DNA of 25,138 nucleotides, from positions 1 to 25,138 of the forward strand of contig JAVVEZ010000050.1 in assembly GCA_032250895.1 (NCBI GenBank), in the 5' to 3' direction. Numbering within the stretch: position 1 is the stretch's first letter; each line of letters opens with the position of its first letter. The translations under genes were made by a program, and so were the position numbers. Of this stretch, positions 6,993 through 12,762 are shown in pieces. Source of the stretch: JAVVEZ01 sp032250895. Lineage in GTDB: Bacteria; Pseudomonadota; Gammaproteobacteria; Pseudomonadales; Pseudohongiellaceae. The notes under the pieces were generated by a model. It did no database searches. It was not told the DNA's origin and saw nothing but the letters and a program-made list of their open reading frames with translations.

Positions 6993-9204
6993 TCCTGTCA
7001 CCCGCACCACTCACCATTTCTGTAGAATATTTGGGCTTGAGCAGTTTCAAAGGTCTACTCTTTACAGCATCACCTTGATCAGTTTCTGGAGAGTCTAGCT
7101 GACTGGCGCCCAATGCCAGTTCCTGCAATCGGATAATCCGGTCTGCCATGAGGATGGTTTCCTTTCTGTGGGCAATCATGATTCGCGTTATACCAAGGTT
7201 TGACAGTACTTCGTTTATTTTTTTCTCCGTCGGTATGTCGAGGGCGCTGCTCGCCTCATCAAGAAATAGAATTTTAGGTCTTTTATAGAGAGCCCTGGCA
7301 ATCAAGACCCTCTGCACCTGCCCGCCGGACAGGGTGCTGCCCAAGTCCCCGGCCAAGGATGAAAATCCCATGGGCATCGACATAATGTCTTCGTAAACCT
7401 GGGCTTGCCTGGCGCACTCCTCCATGAGTTCCTGGTCTCTTTCTATTGCAAAGAAGGTGATATTGTCGGCAATCGAGCCTCCCAGCAAGGTATCACCCTG
7501 CATAACGGCGGAAACCATGCGCCGGTAATTCTTCATCCCGATCCGGGTGATGTCCATTCCGTCCAGGTAAATCTTCCCTTCACTCGGCTGCATGAGCCCC
7601 ATCATCACTTTCATCAGGGTCGTTTTTCCGTATCCCGAGGGAGCGACAATACATACGCATTCTCCCTGTTCGATGCTCAGCGACAGGTTTCTGAACAGGA
7701 AAGGTTCCTGGGAATGATAGCGATAGGAAACACCCTTTAATGCCAACTGCCCCTTGAACCGATCGCCCACCTCCATCTCGGACTCCAGGTGCTCTTCCTC
7801 GTCCTCAAGCACGATATCCGCCACCCTGGACAGGTGCAAGCTCATCATTCTCCAGGCAAAGAACTTATCCAGAAGTGTTTGAGAGCTGGTTGCAAACTGC
7901 TGCCTGTAGGCAATAAATCCAAATAACACACCAATGGTAATTTCTTCGTTGATCACCGACAGAGCACCTATCCAGATCACCAGGATATACTCCGCCCCAT
8001 AAATCAACTCATTGACCGTTGTTTTCGTAATAGTCAAGCGGCCCAATTTGATATCGGAATTGATCAGGTCGGCATTGGTATTTTCCAGCTTTGCCTGGGA
8101 TATGGCTTCCCCATTGAATATCTTGATGGGTTGTACTGTACGAACAACCTCATAGAAAAGCGTATTTGACCTGCCCTTAAGTTGAATATTCTCCTTAGTC
8201 CGGGCTCTGACCAAGTTGTAGAGCAGATTCCTGATCAAGACATACAGCGTCACGGCGACTAAGGTGATGGCCGCCAGCTTGGCGCTGAAAATAAACATCA
8301 TAGTCAGTGTCAGAATGGCCATGACCCCGTCAATGACGCCCTCCACCAGGCCTTCACTGACCTGGTTTTTTATATAATCCAGGGAGCCCAGCCTGGTCAG
8401 GATGTCCCCCACTGCTCTTTTCCCAAACCAGTCCATCGGCAGGTGAAGTAAATGGCGGAAAAGATTCGTCACCAACTGTATGCCCAAGGTACTGCGCAGA
8501 TAGAGAATGACCCAGGAGCGGAATGCCTGGGTAATCAAACGGAACAGCAACAGCAGCAAAAAACCTATCCCGAGAATCCACAGAAACTCCCTATCCCGGG
8601 TGACTACCACGTTATCGACCACTGTCTGAATGTAGAGCGGCGTGGTCAATACCAGCAATTGCAATACAAAGGACAAGGTGATGATCTGCACCAGGCTGCC
8701 GGTCAACCCGCTGACCGTTGACCATAGCATCGAAAACCTGAGTTTGGGCTTCTCCGTGATGGGTCTGAACGCTTCCGTCGGCCGCAGTTCCATGGCCACC
8801 CCGGTGAACGACTTGGACGCCTCGGACCAGGACAACACCCGTCTGCCGCAACCGGGATCGTGAATCACAACACACCTTTTATCCACGCTCTTTAAAACGA
8901 CAAAATGATTCATATTCCAATGCAGTATGGCGGGGGTAGTGATATGTTTCAGTTGCTCCAGCTCCAGCCTTACTGTCCTGGGAGAAAAATCCAACGCTGT
9001 GGCAATCTCAACCATCAGCTTGAGAGTGGCTCCCTTCAAGCTGATGGGATATCGTCGGCGCAATTCCTGCAGATCTATTTCATGACCGTAATAATTGATG
9101 ACCATACAAATGGACGCCAGACCGCATTCACTGCCTTCCGATTGTAAAATCACCGGCAGGGTTCGTTTAAAACCAAACTGCAATTTATCCAGGACTGAGG
9201 TCAT
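6976..9204 (-). CDS. Peptidase-containing ABC exporter (C39 peptidase, TMD, NBD)
   Basis: A 742-residue bacteriocin/RiPP-type exporter. Residues 10-140 form a C39 cysteine peptidase that cuts leaders after a double glycine: Q21 and C27 in QSEGSECGLAS, H100 in HWNMNHFVVL and D116 in IHDPG. All catalytic residues are present, so it should be active, unlike the degenerate domains of HlyB-type exporters. Residues about 165-430 are the transmembrane domain. The C-terminal nucleotide-binding domain has Walker A VAPSGYGKTT (near 519-528), signature LSGGQVQRVLIARAL (near 625) and Walker B ILFLDEASSALD (near 645). It lies 25 bases after the HlyD-type gene and in the same unit as two Gly-Gly precursor peptides, which it most likely processes and exports across the inner membrane. 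Confidence 0.93.
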   Translation of the reverse strand: MTSVLDKLQFGFKRTLPVILQSEGSECGLASICMVINYYGHEIDLQELRRRYPISLKGATLKLMVEIATALDFSPRTVRLELEQLKHITTPAILHWNMNHFVVLKSVDKRCVVIHDPGCGRRVLSWSEASKSFTGVAMELRPTEAFRPITEKPKLRFSMLWSTVSGLTGSLVQIITLSFVLQLLVLTTPLYIQTVVDNVVVTRDREFLWILGIGFLLLLLFRLITQAFRSWVILYLRSTLGIQLVTNLFRHLLHLPMDWFGKRAVGDILTRLGSLDYIKNQVSEGLVEGVIDGVMAILTLTMMFIFSAKLAAITLVAVTLYVLIRNLLYNLVRARTKENIQLKGRSNTLFYEVVRTVQPIKIFNGEAISQAKLENTNADLINSDIKLGRLTITKTTVNELIYGAEYILVIWIGALSVINEEITIGVLFGFIAYRQQFATSSQTLLDKFFAWRMMSLHLSRVADIVLEDEEEHLESEMEVGDRFKGQLALKGVSYRYHSQEPFLFRNLSLSIEQGECVCIVAPSGYGKTTLMKVMMGLMQPSEGKIYLDGMDITRIGMKNYRRMVSAVMQGDTLLGGSIADNITFFAIERDQELMEECARQAQVYEDIMSMPMGFSSLAGDLGSTLSGGQVQRVLIARALYKRPKILFLDEASSALDIPTEKKINEVLSNLGITRIMIAHRKETILMADRIIRLQELALGASQLDSPETDQGDAVKSRPLKLLKPKYSTEMVSGAGDRNDENE

Positions 9205-9229
9205 TTTTATCCCATTCGATCAGCAATTT

Positions 9230-10474
9230 TCAGCCGGAGTAAGGATCAATGATCCAGGAAAGCAGGTTCTTGGTTTCGCCGATGACATCAGCCGTCAGCA
9301 GCAGCCCGGTTTGCAGGAGTACCTCTTCGCCAAACCCGTTGCTCACTGTCTGCGACTCAAGCTCGACCATGGCCACATAGGAGGGTTCTTCAATGATGCC
9401 TTGCAGGTTGATCTGGGCCGGGTCAAACAATGTACCACCGACGGATTGAATCACTCCTTTGTAGAGGCCGTATTCCTGAAAAGGGAAAGCGTTGTAGCGG
9501 ATGGTAATCTGCTGGCCAACCCGGGTGCGCCCTATGGCATGGGAGGGGACATAAATTTCCGCCACGAGAACATGCTCCTCGGGTAGAATCACCATCAGCG
9601 TGCGGGATACCTCGACATAATTGGCTTCCTGGAAATAAATATTGGTTACCACGCCATCCGCGGGAGCGCTGATGATATAAGAGCTGTCGGCTTCAGCCTG
9701 GGCTATCTGTCTTCTAAGGTCATTGATGCGTTCCTCGTAGCTGATGACAAGGACGTTACTGTTGGCCTCGATGTTATGAACGTGTAGCTGGTTATCCTTC
9801 AATTCCTGGTTGAGGGCATCCCTGCTTTTACCCAGGTCCTTGAGCTTCAACCTGGCCTCCAGAACCTCAGCGTATTTCGCGTTGTATTCACTTCGTGAAA
9901 TCTGGCCTGATTCCAGCAGCCTTTCGATGCCCTTCAGTTCGTACCCCACTATTTCCAGGTATTCAGTACGCAGATTTATTTCTTCCTGAACCTGGGCCAG
10001 TTCAAGGCTTATTTTTTCATTTCTGTTGACAGTCTGTTCAACATCAAGTCGCATCAGCTCCTTCTGGAACCCGATCTTGGCTTCTATCAGATCAACGCTC
10101 TTCAGGATGTTTTCGATGACTACTTCGCTCAGATTGCCCGCCTCGTTCTGAGTATCAGTCTTGATCCTGTAGAGCGGATCGCCCCGGGAGACCCTGTCAC
10201 CAATCCTCACATACATCGCTTCAATCAGGCCCGGCTGGTAAGCGCGGATATTGGACTCGCCGGATGAAGACCTTAATACGCCATTAACGGCGACTTTCTT
10301 TGAATGGTCAGCAAGCAGCAGAAATAGGAGAGTACAGGCAACCAGAAAGATCAGGAACAGAGTCAACAGGACATGAGAGATGGGGCGCGACAAGACGACG
10401 TTGCCGTGCTTGGAGAGCTGGGCATCGACAGCCTCCTGCCTGAATACGATACCCTTTTTTTGCTTAGCCGCCAC
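9230..10474 (-). CDS. HlyD-type periplasmic adaptor (membrane fusion protein)
   Basis: A 414-residue adaptor of a type I secretion system. A short cytoplasmic tail and basic border precede one membrane anchor at about residues 33-56 (SHVLLTLFLIFLVACTLLFLLL). Next come the first half of a lipoyl-like domain (IRAYQPGLIEAMYVRIGDRVSRGDPLYRI), a long coiled-coil hairpin (about 115-260), the second lipoyl half (ISAPADGVVTNIYFQEANYVEVSRTLMVILPE) and a beta-barrel domain. The start codon is GTG, supported by GGAGG nine bases upstream. It sits between the radical SAM gene and the C39 exporter. It would connect the exporter to an outer-membrane TolC-like channel, which is not encoded in this window. 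Confidence 0.9.
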   Translation of the reverse strand: MAAKQKKGIVFRQEAVDAQLSKHGNVVLSRPISHVLLTLFLIFLVACTLLFLLLADHSKKVAVNGVLRSSSGESNIRAYQPGLIEAMYVRIGDRVSRGDPLYRIKTDTQNEAGNLSEVVIENILKSVDLIEAKIGFQKELMRLDVEQTVNRNEKISLELAQVQEEINLRTEYLEIVGYELKGIERLLESGQISRSEYNAKYAEVLEARLKLKDLGKSRDALNQELKDNQLHVHNIEANSNVLVISYEERINDLRRQIAQAEADSSYIISAPADGVVTNIYFQEANYVEVSRTLMVILPEEHVLVAEIYVPSHAIGRTRVGQQITIRYNAFPFQEYGLYKGVIQSVGGTLFDPAQINLQGIIEEPSYVAMVELESQTVSNGFGEEVLLQTGLLLTADVIGETKNLLSWIIDPYSG

Positions 10475-10577
10475 GAAGCATAACCTCCAGCCTCAGGCTC
10501 CATGGCCTTGTTGGATTAGCGTATTTTCTGAATGAAATTTTCCACACGTCCCCGCGGCAAAGCGGCTCCCTGAAGAT

Positions 10578-11651
10578 TCAGGCTACTTGAACCACTGGAA
10601 TAAGATTTTTTGCCTCCCTGGGTTCGAGCTTGGGAAAATTCTTCGCCGGACATATCAAGGAGTCAGCGTGCAGGGTTGCGAAGCCTCTTGACCAGATATC
10701 CTGCTTTACGTCGTCAATAATCAAGCTGCCATCAGGGTCCAGGTAACCCAGGTCATTGCTTGGACTGTTAAAGGCCACTGTGCATTTCGCGATCCTACCA
10801 TTGGCCCTGATGACAAAGGCTCGCGGGGCCGCCGCATAACAGATATGGTGGTCAGTCTTGTCATTTATGAAACTGGCTATATCGGTGACTCTATCGCTAC
10901 CCAGGGAAGAAGACGTCCGGGACAGGATCTGTTTCATTTTGGATATGCTTTCTGCGACTTCATCTTTCTCGGGGAGATAGTTTTTAACCTGCCCGGAAAT
11001 TCCAGCCCCGAGGTTGGAAATTTGCCTTATATAGGTGGAAAACCTCGTGTCATCCCAAAGCTCTTCTTTTATTCTGTAGCAAAGCTCCAACATGGATTCG
11101 GAATTGAACTTTGTTATGTGCAGTCTCAGCGTAACCTGAAAGCTATCTTCCACTGCCTTAAAAGATCTTAAATTCGCCCATATCCTGTCAAAGGTGCCAC
11201 CCCCATTCGCCAGCACCCTGGTCGTATTGTGGGCACGCTCGTTTCCATCCAGTGAAACTTGGTAACTGGTTATCCCCAGCTTGACAAATTGCCTGAAAAG
11301 GTCCTGGTCCAACAAGTAAGAGTTCGTTGTCATATTACTGGACAAGCTGAAGCCATAGCGCTTTTTCAGGCACTGTGCTTCTTCCATAATGTTTAACGCC
11401 GCTGGTGAATTAAGCGTTGGTTCCCCACCAAACCAAGATATCGAAAGTTTTTTAAGATGAGGCGCGCTATTTGAAAGCAGATTTTTAATGCCTTTTAAAA
11501 CACTTCTCCTCATTGCGGGAATAAGAAAATCCTCATAGCAATAAACACATCTGAAATTACATTTTTCCGTTGGCAATATAGTGAGAAACAACGAGTCGTC
11601 GCGAGCATAATCAACGAAGGTTTTTTTAAATCTGAGACTATAGTCTGCCAT
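10578..11651 (-). CDS. Radical SAM peptide-modifying enzyme with reduced SPASM-like C-terminus
   Basis: A 357-residue enzyme. The SAM-binding 4Fe-4S cluster motif is C31-NFR-C35-VY-C38. Further radical SAM markers are WFGGEP (73-78) and VSLDG (132-136), typical of peptide-maturing members of the family. The C-terminal part begins like a SPASM auxiliary-cluster domain, with C271-x13-G285-x4-C290 and an LGYLDPDGSL segment. Only one further cysteine (C334 in LICPAKNFP) follows where several are usual. The longest frame runs upstream to 11765, but the ATG at 11651 has GGAG at good spacing and gives the usual family N-terminus. No separate leader-binding (RRE/PqqD) domain was seen. Lying directly downstream of two Cys-rich precursors, it probably forms thioether or other carbon-centred links in the core peptides. 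Confidence 0.88.
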   Translation of the reverse strand: MADYSLRFKKTFVDYARDDSLFLTILPTEKCNFRCVYCYEDFLIPAMRRSVLKGIKNLLSNSAPHLKKLSISWFGGEPTLNSPAALNIMEEAQCLKKRYGFSLSSNMTTNSYLLDQDLFRQFVKLGITSYQVSLDGNERAHNTTRVLANGGGTFDRIWANLRSFKAVEDSFQVTLRLHITKFNSESMLELCYRIKEELWDDTRFSTYIRQISNLGAGISGQVKNYLPEKDEVAESISKMKQILSRTSSSLGSDRVTDIASFINDKTDHHICYAAAPRAFVIRANGRIAKCTVAFNSPSNDLGYLDPDGSLIIDDVKQDIWSRGFATLHADSLICPAKNFPKLEPREAKNLIPVVQVA

Positions 11652-11915
11652 TACTATAACTCCATAAAGATTTTTGAGATTGTTATCAGTATTATTGGCA
11701 CTAGCTTTCCTAATGTACCTCGTGCCGATACATAAAAAATATATGGCACATAAAACGTGCTCCACACCGAGAATCTAAAAGTTAATAATTTCCTCAGGTA
11801 CCAGAACTGAAATCAGAGCTTCCCTGCTCTGGTTGACTGATTTGGTTCCAACGGATATGGTTTTGTATTTGATAGGCAACAAATTCAAACCATTGCAATA
11901 TCTCTGTAGTTCTGG
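11652..11915 (-). other. Long spacer between precursor peptide and radical SAM gene, with nested inverted repeats
   Basis: This 264-base gap inside an otherwise tight unit has three things to note. First, an 8-bp inverted repeat, AGTTCTGG (11908-11915, directly after the precursor stop) and CCAGAACT (11801-11808). Second, nested within it, a short hairpin CAGAGC-AGGGAA-GCTCTG as read on the minus strand (11814-11831). Third, the frame stays open for 46 codons after the precursor's amber stop, to 11775. The repeats may form an RNA structure that stabilises the precursor message or lowers expression of the downstream enzymes, as often happens when peptide and enzyme amounts must differ; this role is inferred. 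Confidence 0.45.
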
Positions 11916-12095
11916 CTACCCATCATTATCACAGCCCGGATTACAGCCAATGTTCGGGCAGAGATTACCACCTGCAGCATCATCCAGATCTTCCGCGTCA
12001 ATCAGCCCTTCTTCTTCAAGCTGTTTTTTGAATTCGTCCATTCTTTTTTTGAGAATTTTTTGATTTTCAGCTTCATCTTTTTTATCTTTGCTCAT
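11916..12095 (-). CDS. RiPP precursor peptide 1 (Gly-Gly leader, three-Cys core)
   Basis: A 59-residue peptide read leftward from ATG at 12093-12095 to TAG. AGAGGA upstream of the ATG is a good ribosome site. The first 43 residues are a charged helical leader ending DLDDAAGG, with hydrophobic I and L at -12 and -7 relative to the cut, as in substrates of C39 peptidases. The predicted core is NLCPNIGCNPGCDNDG (16 residues, Cys at core positions 3, 8 and 12). It resembles precursor 2 in leader length, leader end (EDLxDxAGG), the LCP start of the core and the final DG. It lies just upstream of the radical SAM, adaptor and C39-exporter genes. The core has no obvious match among known peptides that I can recall. 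The cysteines are the likely modification sites. Confidence 0.85.
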   Translation of the reverse strand: MSKDKKDEAENQKILKKRMDEFKKQLEEEGLIDAEDLDDAAGGNLCPNIGCNPGCDNDG

Positions 12096-12285
12096 GTTTT
12101 GATCCTCTTAACGTAAAACCTAATTGTGAAATACCAAGTGCTATCGCCGCACTGAATGGTGCAGGTTTTCTGCAAACTTTATAAGCCAAATTCAGGCCAT
12201 ATTTACTAAACATATTAGCCAATTGAAGTAGAATATTCAGTATTGATATCGCAGGACTGGGTTTCTGGTCGTTCACCCGTCGCAT
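12082..12285 (-). CDS. Small ORF overlapping both precursor genes
   Basis: A 67-codon frame whose ATG (12283-12285) lies 13 bases inside the end of precursor 2 and whose stop lies 14 bases inside the start of precursor 1. Such overlaps at both ends would allow translation to pass from one precursor to the next. The product starts MRRVNDQKPSPA, is moderately hydrophobic (SILNILLQLANMF and FSAAIALGISQLGF) and basic, and has one cysteine. The ribosome site is poor, and an in-frame GTG at 12306 is an alternative start. It could be a small membrane-active or immunity protein, a spacer that only couples translation, or a chance frame. I do not recognise a family. Confidence 0.4.
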   Translation of the reverse strand: MRRVNDQKPSPAISILNILLQLANMFSKYGLNLAYKVCRKPAPFSAAIALGISQLGFTLRGSKHEQR

Positions 12286-12446
12286 GTTTCCAAACTGCAG
12301 GGACACAAAACATTTGTGCCTCCTGCAGTATCTTCCAGATCCTCAGGGTTGATGTTCTCTAAATCCTTTTCAAACTGGTCAACGTTTTTATCAGTATCCT
12401 TTTTCTTTTTTTTCCTGTTATTTGCATTACTATCGTTTTTTTTCAT
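12273..12446 (-). CDS. RiPP precursor peptide 2 (Gly-Gly leader, three-Cys core)
   Basis: A 57-residue peptide read leftward from ATG at 12444-12446 to TGA. The leader is again exactly 43 residues. It is rich in Lys/Asn at the start (NNRKKKKKDTDK), then acidic, and ends PEDLEDTAGG with I and L at -12 and -7. The predicted core is TNVLCPCSLETCDG (14 residues, Cys at core positions 5, 7 and 12). Core and leader end match precursor 1 in pattern but not in detail, which suggests a duplicated and diverged pair with conserved leader and variable core, as is usual for RiPPs. A GGGG eight bases before the ATG is the only ribosome site seen. It is the first gene of the leftward unit. The product is expected to be modified by the radical SAM enzyme and exported by the C39 exporter. 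Confidence 0.83.
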   Translation of the reverse strand: MKKNDSNANNRKKKKKDTDKNVDQFEKDLENINPEDLEDTAGGTNVLCPCSLETCDG

Positions 12447-12762
12447 CCGAATTTACCCCAGATGTAGCGAATATCAGTCGATATGGTTTATAGAATAGAA
12501 AGAATGCCTGGAGACAGCTCAAGCCTCGGTTAATTGTACGCCCGCTCTGGAGCATCAAAGATAAATAATTCGCCAAATAAGCAATCAAATTCGGACATTA
12601 TGAGTAATCTGGCTCGATACTCGCTAAAAAGTGGAGCCTCTTTTTAAAGGATTGATTTATTAATGTGAGTGTTTCTGGTAATTTCCGGGTTGCTTACAAG
12701 AGCACTTACAAGAACAAAGAAAAGAACAGTCGCCATCCACCCGGCCAACTGGAAAATACGCC
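12447..12762. promoter_or_regulatory. Divergent control region between precursor 2 and an FtsX-type permease
   Basis: This 316-base A+T-rich stretch must hold the promoter of the leftward RiPP unit and probably that of the rightward permease. On the minus strand a TATAAA hexamer (12487-12492) would place transcription start about 34 bases before precursor 2, but I found no good -35 partner. No sigma-54 type -24/-12 site was found in either direction. No further precursor-like frame with a Gly-Gly leader was seen here. Confidence 0.35.

Noticed and set aside
11833..12063. 76-codon rightward open frame over precursor 1
   Set aside because: The leftward precursor with its Gly-Gly leader and ribosome site explains this stretch better; the rightward product is Ser-rich and unlike any family.
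12204..12317. Short frame starting ATG six bases after AGGAGG inside the precursor 2 gene
   Set aside because: The AGGAGG is simply part of the codons for Ala-Gly-Gly of the leader; the product (MFCVPAVWKH and so on) stops after 32 codons and looks accidental.
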